Source: Lentzea sp. NBRC 105346
GTDB taxonomy: Bacteria; Actinomycetota; Actinomycetes; Mycobacteriales; Pseudonocardiaceae
DNA: 64,000 bases
Assembly: GCF_030269605.1 (NCBI RefSeq)
Contig: NZ_BSTQ01000001.1
Span: 310,001-374,000 of the forward strand
Reading direction: 5' to 3'
A model generated the notes under the pieces. The model saw only the letters and a program-made list of their open reading frames with translations, ran no database searches and was not told where the DNA came from. Positions 37,401 to 46,007 of this stretch are shown piece by piece. Positions within the stretch are counted from its first letter, which is position 1; each line of letters opens with the position of its first letter. A program made the translations under genes and the position numbers.

Positions 37401-37809
37401 TGGTGCGCAGCTGACGGTCGGTGCCCTTGTCGGGCAACAGTTGTCCGCTGATCTCGTCGTGCTGAGCGCCTGCCACACCGGCACCGGTGCTGCAGTGCGC
37501 GGCGATGAACTGCTGGGCTTCGGCAGGGCCCTGCTCGCCGCGGGAGCACGGGCGGCTGTCGTCACCTCTTGGGCGGTGAACGACACGTCTGCGGCTCTCT
37601 TGATGACGGAGTTCCATCGTCGCCGAGTGGCCGGTGCGTCCGATCTGAAAGCGTTGTGGCAGGCCTGTAGGTTTCTCAGGACGTTCGATGGAGAGGATGC
37701 CGCGGCGTCACAACGCGTCCGTGACCTAGGTGCGACGGAACACGAAGGTACTCTGTACAACCATCCCCACCACTGGGCCCCGTTCACGATCGTCTCGATT
37801 GGACAGTGA
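34432..37809 (+). CDS. TPR-CHAT protease
   Basis: The 1125-residue protein has a long helical-repeat region (about 160-730) of tetratricopeptide style and a C-terminal CHAT domain (about 790-1125). The CHAT catalytic pair is intact: H973 in VHLATHG and C1014 in LSACHTG. TPR-CHAT proteases relatives include the craspase protease Csx29 and eukaryotic separase; they cut a partner protein once the repeats are engaged. The gene has GCGGAGG before its ATG and no effector-binding motif that would name the trigger. The N-terminal 150 residues (with a WRRFAWDTNW segment) are unassigned. It is followed by a small unknown gene after 93 bases. Confidence 0.9.
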   Translation: MAGTSVETLPGGLIDRITSGGRVAVTTQAWRRFAWDTNWMALPDGTARPLTEVGEQVLDRPGLDGIDSAGVEEWIIGCLVSELRGWRATLPQYAFVQTPELGGMALDMASEVLVEAQRRTAERPDLSGFVHLLAADLGKRAWRHDVAEEQWELARRRLAGDAVGQAVAWLVRGDWHAAPFTSPLNWNCALEQMSASVGNELPDVVEAAEFDGTKADVAVAEVAYGEAALLYERAGDRAGLAAVELRRSYLALQAGDVAQALKMAEHARVVFEQEGRWLDATVAATHVALAAITNDRAPKDFEPGPVHESVGHAAMFGRGLLCVRMARHWAGKGQQPERAQAVLGLARRLWKSLNERDLHLRTIVDNGEIAASLGRVAAARVALQEALEASAQPSDAPKGVFDPQRTRKAFLAARMHMLANMIGDETGMERASRILRDTVEPLRTEMDGMSDGQRTIAEWLLSLADTLTTTVAGLLYRARAAQMRGDASAAAELFAEARARARQMPIEQRDQNEAMVMAYEGDNAGASDVFERHVTRALRGVPAASTEARMLHVQAMDFQVVVENSQRARFHRDALTGVHPWWAGLGPAWKHLGLEGRLLALENRLPEAKNTMDLALADVELVRARLRPDDAKSSLFALKDVQDLYLDGIRLALRMGDEQAAFSYAERARARALLDLMTANEELDTTGLPGDLVTRWRAASAEVALAQSRLGKAGEEGLPEHRLGTLRQLLTTALDSLDAVETELRQVDPGYWRAVNPQADVTGLDMVSGALPADAALIQYVMGSTDVMCWAVTDGGMVASKQFTVDRGLVDRLVDEVLAACTTGGDYLPAAQRLAKLLVEPFDEVIEQCGSLFVVPGGATMRLPFAVLPWRGEPLGAAQPISVLPSASMLCLPQRARTGNGHALVVGNPQAMSWRPGPDQPAVALSSLPGAESEAVAVARVLGDVEPLIGPDATLDRVLPRLPEASVVHLATHGILAADAPLASAIALAGGAQLTVGALVGQQLSADLVVLSACHTGTGAAVRGDELLGFGRALLAAGARAAVVTSWAVNDTSAALLMTEFHRRRVAGASDLKALWQACRFLRTFDGEDAAASQRVRDLGATEHEGTLYNHPHHWAPFTIVSIGQ

Positions 37810-37902
37810 CCGGCGGGCTGCCGCTACGTGGTTCTCCGTATTTCCCTCGCAACCGGGCTCACGGATGCTGGCAGCTCAAGGGATTGCCCGAGGGGAGACG
37901 TG

Positions 37903-38226
37903 ATGGCGCTCGACGACCTGATTGTTCCGGTGGTGGCGGAGAAGCTCGCGAAGTTTGGTCCCGGCGAAGGCGGCAAGGCCGCACAGATCAACTACAGCGT
38001 GCCGCAGCCGGGCGCTCACTCCTGCGATCGAATCGTGGAGCTGGACTTCGACCAGGGCTGGTTGTCCGATGAGGCGCGCGTGGCCGGCAAGTCGCTGCGG
38101 GAACTCGGCGTGATCGAAGGCGACGAGCGTCGCGTGGTGGTAAACACGGAGAAGCAGACCAAGTTCTACCGACAGACGTTGCCGGCGACGGCACGGCCAT
38201 CGCTGCGGCTTGTGATCCGCGAGTAG
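37903..38226 (+). CDS. Small unknown protein after the CHAT gene (107 aa)
   Basis: The ATG at 37903 follows GGGGAGACGTG. The 107-residue protein starts with an amphipathic helix ([16 protein letters not shown]) and continues in beta-type strands, with one Cys (C41). It is basic toward the end. No signal or family is recognised. As the last gene of the caspase-CHAT run it may be a target or regulator of the proteases. Confidence 0.6.
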   Translation: MALDDLIVPVVAEKLAKFGPGEGGKAAQINYSVPQPGAHSCDRIVELDFDQGWLSDEARVAGKSLRELGVIEGDERRVVVNTEKQTKFYRQTLPATARPSLRLVIRE

Positions 38227-38360
38227 CCCGACGCCATGACCAGCACCGGCGGCCGCCCGGCCTGCTCGAACCCGATGGACATTGCTTCTGTTACAGCATT
38301 GGCCCGGACAGCAAACCGTGCTCGGCCAGCTACTGGCCGGCACGGGGTGAGAGACAAGGG

Positions 38361-38574
38361 CTTGATCTCGCGCTCGGCCAACTCCGGCGAATCCGAGCCG
38401 TGCACGAGGTCGAACTGGACCTCGAGGCCGAAGTCGCCGCGTATGGTGCGTGGCGTCGTCTTCTCGACGGGTCCGTGCCACCGGCGAACTGACGGAACGC
38501 GGCGATGGCGCGCGTGCCCTCGACGACCGCGATGCCCCGCGGGCCACCGGTGATGAACTCACCGCGAAGTTGCA
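38361..38574 (-). pseudogene. ndk: C-terminal fragment of nucleoside diphosphate kinase
   Basis: Reading the minus strand from 38574, about 70 codons match the C-terminal half of nucleoside diphosphate kinase: [29 protein letters not shown], then after adding one base near 38468, [15 protein letters not shown] and [17 protein letters not shown]. The active-site histidine (in VHGSDS) is kept, but the N-terminal half is gone, the frame is broken and the C-terminus runs into unrelated DNA. A working ndk should exist elsewhere, so this is a transferred or duplicated remnant, recognised from the highly conserved family sequence. Confidence 0.8.
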
Positions 38575-38576
38575 CA

Positions 38577-39179
38577 TCAGCTCGCGCCGGTGGCGCGCGG
38601 ATCGTCTGCCTCGATGATCTCCGCTTCGAGCACGGGGCCAAGTTTGTCGACGGCACCGCTCGTCATTAATGACGCGTGGTCGAGCAGTTCGGTGACCGCG
38701 TCGTGCGACTGGGGTTCGGCGGGGTCTACGTTTCGCTCCTCCAGCTCTGCTTCCGCGTGACGCCGCATCAACGCACGGCGCTCCTCAAGGTAGAGCCGGT
38801 GCCGCTGGTACGCCATAAGCATGACGAGCAGTCGTTGAAGGCTATAAAGTCCAGCCAGTGAGTACGCGATCGGCGTCGACTTCTCGGCCACCGAACCCAG
38901 CACGGTTACCCATGGGCTTGACAGATGAGTTCGGATCACCCGCATACCGGAAGTTCTTTCCCATCTGGGTGGACGGAATGTGCCGGGCGACGTGCTTGTG
39001 GCACGTTCATCGGCGAGTCTCGTGGCTGTGTCCACTACCTTGATCGCGTGTTCGGAGATTCTCGTCAATGCTTCGACTTGCTCGCCCAATTTCGGTAGAG
39101 GTGGTCGCTCGCCGAGGTCGATCGCGATATGCAACAGCTGAGGGGATACGCGCAGTTCGGACTGGGTCACCATCGCCAT
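38577..39179 (-). CDS. Hypothetical protein (200 aa)
   Basis: The frame from ATG 39179 gives 200 residues: an N-terminal helical part (LLHIAIDLGERPPLPKL), a Pro/Arg-rich middle and a charged helix (RRALMRRHAEAELEERN). No ribosome site is strong, and the composition is less typical than that of the neighbours. Its stop codon borders the ndk fragment. It lies in the decayed region, so it could be a remnant of a phage or plasmid gene. Function unknown. Confidence 0.4.
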   Translation of the reverse strand: MAMVTQSELRVSPQLLHIAIDLGERPPLPKLGEQVEALTRISEHAIKVVDTATRLADERATSTSPGTFRPPRWERTSGMRVIRTHLSSPWVTVLGSVAEKSTPIAYSLAGLYSLQRLLVMLMAYQRHRLYLEERRALMRRHAEAELEERNVDPAEPQSHDAVTELLDHASLMTSGAVDKLGPVLEAEIIEADDPRATGAS

Positions 39180-39588
39180 GACTGACCATCGAACCAGGCC
39201 GCCACCGGCATGTCGCCTGAGTCGACCCATCTAGACCGGTAGGTCGAAGCGGAGCGCAACATCTTGGTGACCCGCGCTGAGCCACCTGCCGAGTCGGCGC
39301 CGTCCAGGCGGAGGCGTTGAGTTGAGTACCTCCCCAGAGTGCCCGAACAACTTCTGGCGTAGTCGGTCGGTGTACCGCTCTCGTGGTTGTCTACCTGTGG
39401 CGCGTAGTGGTGGAGCTCTATTTGGCACCTCGCGGCAGTCGCGGTCGAGTGGCGGACGCGTATGTGATCAACGTCGGGGGTGTGTGGCTGTACTTCGCGA
39501 GGTACGGCTCGGTATGTGCCGATCATCCGCCGGCCGCGTCGTCCGCTGCTGTGGTGTCCAGCCTGCGTTATAAAAGGGTCCGCTAGAG
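39180..39588. other. Non-coding stretch in the remnant region
   Basis: These 409 bases hold only short overlapping frames with no ribosome sites. Around 39560-39575 there is an unusually AT-rich TTATAAAAG run that may be a promoter. I see no recognisable gene fragment. Confidence 0.45.
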
Positions 39589-40458
39589 CTAGTGCCCTTC
39601 GACGAGTCGAACGCCTCCCGGCGTTGGTCCGCTGATGGCTGTGATGCCGTCGTCGCCTCTCATCGCAATGATCAAACTCTCCGCGTGCAGATGCTCTAGG
39701 CACCGCCGGACCAGTGCTTCGTCCAGCCCTAGTTCCTGGGGCAGCAGAGGGACATCGATGGGTGTGTCGCTGCGCTTGCGGTCCACGATCAGGCTGAGAA
39801 GTTGGAACCTGATGTCGTGCTCCGTCGGAGCCGCGGATGCTTGGCTCTCGTGCGGCGCGTACCCCAAGGTGGAGCTCACGCGTTCTGGCGTGTCATCGTT
39901 GGTTCGCCGCCACCGTTGCCCGCTGCCATCGGTGAAGCTGAAGACGATGTCGTAGCGGTTACCCACCATGCGTTTCATCTCGCCCGTCGGTGACACGAAT
40001 TCGACGGGCCAACGCTTCTCCTCGCCTGGGTAGAGAGCTGGCGCGACTTCACGCAGACCGAAGACGCGCGAGTTGAAGCGCCATTGATGACTCGGATCCT
40101 CAACGGGCACGACGCTGTTCAGAACCAGGTCGAACACCTGGGAGGTCGAGTGGTTCGTGATGTTGATCCAGAGACCTCCACCCCCAGTCCGTTCCACTCT
40201 GATCTTGCGCGCCTCGGCGACTTCCGCTGCGTCGCGCTCGGCCCGCTCGCGCGCGTCCTTCTCTCGCATGAACTCGTTCGCCTTGCGGGCCTCGGCCGCA
40301 CTCTCCTCGGCGGCGACGCGTGCTTTCTCCGCTTCGGCGGCTTGCTTCATCGCTGAGCCAGCCTGGGATCTCGCTGAGTTCGCGTTGTGCATCGCGATCC
40401 AGGCAGCGCCGATCGCGACGAGCGCCGCGACCCAGGCGGCCACCTCTCCCTTATCCAC
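39589..40458 (-). CDS. Membrane-anchored coiled-coil protein with winged-helix end
   Basis: The 289-residue protein has an N-terminal membrane helix (7-25, AAWVAALVAIGAAWIAM), an Ala/Glu-rich coiled coil to about residue 90 (EKARVAAEESAAEARKA), a beta domain (93-195) and a C-terminal part with winged-helix character (LLPQELGLDEALVRRCLEHL). The family is not recognised. The long coiled coil suggests oligomerisation at the membrane. No neighbour is co-directional and close, so it may be a stand-alone gene of the island. Confidence 0.7.
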   Translation of the reverse strand: MDKGEVAAWVAALVAIGAAWIAMHNANSARSQAGSAMKQAAEAEKARVAAEESAAEARKANEFMREKDARERAERDAAEVAEARKIRVERTGGGGLWINITNHSTSQVFDLVLNSVVPVEDPSHQWRFNSRVFGLREVAPALYPGEEKRWPVEFVSPTGEMKRMVGNRYDIVFSFTDGSGQRWRRTNDDTPERVSSTLGYAPHESQASAAPTEHDIRFQLLSLIVDRKRSDTPIDVPLLPQELGLDEALVRRCLEHLHAESLIIAMRGDDGITAISGPTPGGVRLVEGH

Positions 40459-40566
40459 CTATGTCTTCCTGTCTCACGAAGTCGGCGAGAACGTCGTGCC
40501 GGGAGGCTACTTGGATGTCCGCGCGCGTGCGCGGGATTACTACTGCGCCAACGGAGAATCAACTCC

Positions 40567-40801
40567 ATGACCAGCACGTTCACGCCTGGGCACCGCGGAT
40601 CCCGATGACGACGGCACCGTTGAGGCGTTCGTCGCCGTCACTGGCGTGGTGGACGACGTCGGCGACGTGATCGTGCCGGGCGCGTTCACGCGCACCCTCG
40701 CGCGGCTCAAGCCGAAGGGTGCGGACGCCCACGACTGGAGGACACCGATCCCTCGGACACTGGGCGTCCGCGAGCTGCCGCCTGGCGACCGGCGTCTGTC
40801 T
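40567..40801 (+). pseudogene. Prophage prohead-protease fragment
   Basis: An ATG at 40567 begins MTSTFTP; the next frame carries DGTVEAFVAVTGVVDD, then VGDVIVPGAFTRTL and HDWRTPIPRTL...LPPGD. This order matches the start of HK97-type prohead proteases (VGD-x-(I/V)-x-PGAF, later a HDW-type segment). About 75 codons remain, the frame shifts near 40590, and the rest is replaced by a transposase piece. It proves past phage DNA here. Confidence 0.65.
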
Positions 40802-40813
40802 CAGTGCACGGCC

Positions 40814-41005
40814 GACGGTCAGCCTGCCCGACGCGATCACCACCGTCTGGCCCGCAGACGATCACCCAGACCTGCATCGTGCACCTGCTGCGCAACAGTT
40901 TCCGCTACGCCGGACGTCAGCACTGGGACGCCATCGCCAAAGCCTTCAAACCTGTCTACACCGCACAGACCGAGGCCGCCCAGCTCGACACCAACTCCAA
41001 CGCTT
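40814..41005 (+). pseudogene. IS256-family transposase fragment
   Basis: VSLPDAITTVWP in one frame and TCIVHLLRNSFRYAGRQHW with AFKPVYTAQTEAA in another match the middle of IS256 (mutator-type) transposases, with a frame break near 40852. Both ends are missing, no inverted repeats are visible, and the fragment interrupts the prohead-protease remnant. It is an inactive insertion-sequence scar. Confidence 0.8.
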
Positions 41006-41403
41006 GGTCTGGAAGCCGGACGCGGACCGACAACCGAAGGGGGTGTTCGACGTGGCCGCATGTTGCTCCCGTCGCAGGACAGCCGTCGGACGCCTTTCGG
41101 GCTTAACACCCGCACCGCCACGTCCGGTCCGACGACTTCTCGGCGAATCGTCGGGACCCACTCGAGCCGCCATGTCCCACACGCACGGCCCATTCGGGAG
41201 AGGTGATCAATCTCAGTTGCCAGTCTCAAACCTCGTGGTATTTCCAAAGTGCATGACCGATTGGTCAGACCACCTGATCGGCGGAGCCCTCACGACGCTG
41301 GTCTCGACGTAGGCTGCCCGTTTGTGTCCGAAGAATTATCCGACTGTATTCGCACCGGAGAACGTTAATCGAACGGTGGCGCTGTTCGTCGCCGCGCAGG
41401 ATC
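41006..41403. other. Spacer with an isolated TetR-like palindrome
   Basis: Between the transposase scar and the recombinase tail I see no gene. TGACCGATTGGTCA at 41254-41267 is a perfect 5-bp-arm palindrome of the kind bound by many TetR regulators, but no intact gene lies next to it, so it may be left from a deleted promoter. Confidence 0.4.
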
Positions 41404-41802
41404 GTGGACCAGTTCAGCCGGACGGGCGTGAGGCTGCGAGGAATCGGCCTTGCCAAGGCGGAAACACAACTGACTCGGCTGCAGGACGCGATCAAGGCGG
41501 GCGTGGACCCGGCGGCGCTCGTCGAGGCCATCAACGAGGCCCAGGCAGTACGGGCGGCCGCGCGCGCTGAACTGGAGGGAACGCCCGCGCCCAACACGAT
41601 CACGGACGCTGACATCTACGCCATGATCGACGGACTCGGCGACGTCGGCGCGAAGCTGGCGGAAGCGAAGGACGAGAGCCTGGCAGCGTTGTACGAAGAC
41701 CTTGACCTGCACGTCCGCTTCACGCACACGAGCCGCGAGGCTGATGTGTCCATCAATCTCGCGGCTCGTGTGAATAGTGCGAATGTCCGAGGGGGGACTT
41801 GA
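41404..41802 (+). pseudogene. C-terminal part of a second large serine recombinase
   Basis: The open frame reads as the end of an actinobacterial large serine recombinase: a helical coiled segment (TQLTRLQDAIKAGVDPAA), MIDGLGDVGAKLAEA, ALYEDLDLHVRF and a final RVNSANVRGGT. The catalytic domain and zinc ribbon are missing upstream. The end shows the same VRGG tail pattern as the remnant at 2899-3110, in the same orientation. This marks the far edge of the island. Synthesis of a short protein is possible but not expected. Confidence 0.75.
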
Positions 41803-42092
41803 GCTCTCACAGTGGGGATGCAACCCCGGATTGGGGAAGATCCGCCCGCTGTGAATCTCTTGTGGACACCGAACCGACTGGGGACATCTCCCCGCTTTGG
41901 GGGAATGTTGCACACCGGAAGACGTTACCAGGACCGGTGCCGCGGCGGGAGATGGGGCCTCGTGAACCTTCTGACTCGCGGGTACGGACGTGGGCTTGCG
42001 CAACGATCTGGCGTGAACTGATGCACGTCGGGGCTCAGGTGGTGTACGTGTCCGGTGGACGTGTCGTCGTGGCGTATGTCCAATGTGGATGG

Positions 42093-42593
42093 TCATGCGA
42101 TTCTGTAGTGGCGTGGTGAGCACACGCGGATCGCTTCCTGGTTGCAGTTTCCTATGGCCGGGGGGTGGTTGATGAGGTGAGCGGCCAGTATCGTTCCCAG
42201 TGTTGTGGCTGGGAATGCGATCAGGACGTCGTTGTCGGGAGCGGCGGCGAGGAGCTTGTCACCGGTGTGGATCCGGAACTGTGTTTGTGCGCCGGCCGGT
42301 ATGAGGATCTGGCGTCGACAGTCGATTTTGGCGTTTCCCTCGGTTGATCGGCGAATTGTGATCGCTGAGGCGTTGAGGGATGCGATTGTTGTGTCGCCGA
42401 TTCTCCAGTCGAGCGCGGTGATCTGGTCGATGGCGGCGACGCGGCCGGAGTGATCGATTCTCGCGATGCTGATGACGGCTGTCGTGGGCGTTGGCGGAAT
42501 GATCAGCTGGGGCAGGGGAGGTTGGTTCGTGCCGTCGCTCACCGGGGTGGCGGCGTGCGGCGGCACGAAGAGGGGAACGGTTTGCTCGTTCAT
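42093..42593 (-). CDS. AbrB-like (swapped-hairpin) protein beside integrase
   Basis: The 166-residue protein has two beta-rich stretches; the second (IDCRRQILIPAGAQTQFRIHTGDKLL) has the strand-turn pattern of AbrB/MazE-like DNA-binding hairpins. Its ATG lies inside the stop of the truncated integrase gene. The protein encoded at 63733-64000 looks related and also accompanies a tyrosine integrase, so this seems to be an integrase accessory factor. The first 35 residues are Pro/Thr-rich. DNA binding is inferred from fold only. Confidence 0.65.
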   Translation of the reverse strand: MNEQTVPLFVPPHAATPVSDGTNQPPLPQLIIPPTPTTAVISIARIDHSGRVAAIDQITALDWRIGDTTIASLNASAITIRRSTEGNAKIDCRRQILIPAGAQTQFRIHTGDKLLAAAPDNDVLIAFPATTLGTILAAHLINHPPAIGNCNQEAIRVCSPRHYRIA

Positions 42594-43018
42594 GGCGTCA
42601 CGCCTGGTTCAAAGGGTTTCTCGGCGAGTGGGTGTGTTTCGCTGACCAGGGCGGCGAGTGCGGCGGCGATTTCGGGGAGTTGGGCGCGGGTGTAGACGCT
42701 GGTGCTGTCGTGGTGGTGGTGGTGGTTGTCGGTGTGGCCGGCGTAGGCGTGGGCGATGGCGTGTCCGAAGTGGCGTTCGACCCAGGTGAGCGTGGTGTGG
42801 CGCAGCCAGTGGGTGGAGATGTTGCGGGTGGCGACCCAGGGGAGGTGGGTGCCGATGCGTTCCCAGAGGTGGTCGTAGCGGCGACTCGAGATCGGGGTGC
42901 CCTCGCGGTAGCGCAACAGCGGCTCAGGTGCGCATGGTCGACGCTGCCGAGTCTCCCGCCCGCTGATCGCCGAGTCGGACACCGTGCGCTGGTAGTGGCT
43001 GTGCACCCGGCTCGACAT
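42590..43018 (-). pseudogene. Truncated tyrosine integrase (C-terminal third)
   Basis: From about residue 34 on, the frame matches the C-terminal part of the integrase encoded at 62730-63743: LLRYREGTPISSRRYDHLW, STHWLRHTTLTWVERHFG, AYAGHTD and a Tyr in STSVYTRA. The second-half catalytic residues (HxxR, H and Y) remain, but the N-terminal core-binding domain and the first catalytic Arg are gone, and the first 33 residues are unrelated. It cannot recombine on its own. It still overlaps the AbrB-like gene. Confidence 0.82.
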
Positions 43019-43233
43019 GGCGCCACAACCTGGGCATCCGACATGCGGCGCGGTGCTGCTCGCGTGGTCGTGCGCAGGGGCCTTTCATTGGTATTTGTCG
43101 GCGGTCGAGATGGTGCTCGGAGCTACCTGCAACCGAGTTGCACCCGATCTGCACCCGAAACCAAGTGCGGGCTTCCGCGAGTTGGTCGAGCCTGGAATCG
43201 CCGCAGGAGTTGGTGTCACAGGGGAGATCGACG

Positions 43234-44760
<1,527 letters not shown>

Positions 44761-44784
<24 letters not shown>

Positions 44785-44862
44785 ACGTGGACCCCACCTG
44801 CGGAAGGCGCAGGTTGGGCCGGAACCAAGGCGTACGGCTCAGAAGGTGAGCTGCCAGAAGTC
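44761..44862. repeat. 24-bp perfect inverted repeat and terminator after subtilase
   Basis: The last 24 bases of the subtilase gene (44761-44784, encoding DFWQLTF and stop) recur as an exact reverse complement at 44839-44862. On the minus strand the second arm reads GRGYLDFWQLTF and stop, like the end of a related P-domain protein. Between the arms a second hairpin (ccCACCTGCG with CGCAGGTTGGG, about 44791-44818) forms. The structure should stop transcription from both sides and looks like the remnant of a convergent paralogue. Confidence 0.75.
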
Positions 44863-44921
44863 GAGGTATCCCCTTCCGTGGAGCGGATGGCACCGGCCGC
44901 ACCTTGCGAACTGCTGACGAT

Positions 44922-45332
44922 ATGTTGCAATCGTTAATTGCAGAGAGCAACTATTGTGTTGTGCGCACATCTGACCGAGTGGTCGCGAGCAGGGTCGGTG
45001 TCGTCAACTTCCTGGCCGGCATCTGGCTGACGATCGCTCCCCTGCTCATCGACTTCTCCGCCGCGGCAAGCGGGTTCAGACCGTATCGGACCGCGATCCT
45101 GCTCGCGGTACTGGTGATGGTGCTCGGCGTGATCGGCGCGGTTGCTCCGCTGGTCGTGCCCTGGCTCAGCATCGCCACTGGGGTGCTGGGGATGTGCCTG
45201 CTCTTTGCGCCGTTCGTGTCGGCCGGCGACAAGGCGGATGACGTCGTGCGGGTCAACCAGCTGGTGTTCGGTGGCGTGGTCGTCGTCGCCAGTCTGGCGG
45301 ATGTCCTGTTCAGAGGGATGCGGAGGGTCTGA
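44922..45332 (+). CDS. SPW-type small membrane protein
   Basis: From the ATG at 44922 the protein has 136 residues with about four membrane helices. It begins its core with VVNFLAGIWLTIAPLL, similar to the SPW repeat family of small bacterial membrane proteins, and ends with a short basic tail. A TTG at 44904 is an alternative start. Function is unknown. It is not coupled to the regulator that follows 72 bases later. Confidence 0.65.
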   Translation: MLQSLIAESNYCVVRTSDRVVASRVGVVNFLAGIWLTIAPLLIDFSAAASGFRPYRTAILLAVLVMVLGVIGAVAPLVVPWLSIATGVLGMCLLFAPFVSAGDKADDVVRVNQLVFGGVVVVASLADVLFRGMRRV

Positions 45333-45365
45333 ACGCAGGCAGATACGAACACTTGTGCCATACAA

Positions 45366-45384
45366 CACTTGCATTATGCAAATG
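45366..45384. promoter_or_regulatory. TetR operator candidate
   Basis: CACTTGCATTATGCAAATG is a 19-base palindrome with one mismatched pair, placed 20 bases before the TetR gene start, the usual position for self-repression. Confidence 0.65.
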
Positions 45385-45404
45385 AATGGGCGTAGCTTGG
45401 GTAC

Positions 45405-46007
45405 GTGCCCAAGTCGAGTGCCTGGGTGGCCGGCGGTTCGGCGGAACGCGGCGAGCGAACGCGGGAACGATTGCTCGACGCCGCGGTCGTGCTGGTCGGT
45501 GAGGTGGGCTGGGGAGCTGTGACGACGCGGCTGGTCACCCAACGCGCGGGAGTCAATCCCGCGCTCGTGCACTACCACTTCGCGTCGGTCGCCGACCTGC
45601 TGACGACCGCGACCGTCCGGTTCGCGCGGCAGGTGCTGGCGGAGTTCGGTGTGGTGCTGAGGGCCGCGCCGAGTGCGGCCGAGGGAGTCGGGTCGATGCT
45701 CGCCGAGCTCGGCCGGTACTCCGGGACCGACCCGGCCTCGCTGCTGATGGCCGAGGCGTTCCTCGCGGCGAACCGGTTGCCCGTGTTGCGCGAGTCGATG
45801 GCGGAACTGGTCGCCGAGTTCCGTGCGGCGGTCAGTGAGTGGTTGCGAGTGCATGGTCACGGTGACGACTCCGACGCGCTGGCGATGCTGCTCGCCGCCT
45901 CGTTGGACGGCCTGTTGCTGCATAGCGCACTCGATCCGGCGCTCGACTTGGGGGCGGCCGCCGCACCACTGCGGCGACTACTGGCTGAACAGGGGAGGGC
46001 TCGATGA
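45405..46007 (+). CDS. TetR-family repressor
   Basis: The 200-residue protein has a TetR N-terminal helix-turn-helix (about 18-62, TRERLLDAAVVLVGEVGWGAVTTRL and ALVHYHFASVADLL region) and an all-helical ligand domain. It starts at GTG. Its stop overlaps the start of the flavoprotein gene (ATGA at 46004-46007), so it probably represses its own operon through the palindrome at 45366 and is released by a substrate of the flavoprotein. Confidence 0.9.
   Translation: MPKSSAWVAGGSAERGERTRERLLDAAVVLVGEVGWGAVTTRLVTQRAGVNPALVHYHFASVADLLTTATVRFARQVLAEFGVVLRAAPSAAEGVGSMLAELGRYSGTDPASLLMAEAFLAANRLPVLRESMAELVAEFRAAVSEWLRVHGHGDDSDALAMLLAASLDGLLLHSALDPALDLGAAAAPLRRLLAEQGRAR

Noticed and set aside
39383-39586. 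67-codon plus-strand frame
   Set aside because: No ribosome site and no protein-like pattern; it lies in a decayed non-coding stretch.
42690-42735. GTGGTG tandem run as a CRISPR or microsatellite
   Set aside because: It encodes the His-rich segment of the truncated integrase and has no repeat-spacer structure.
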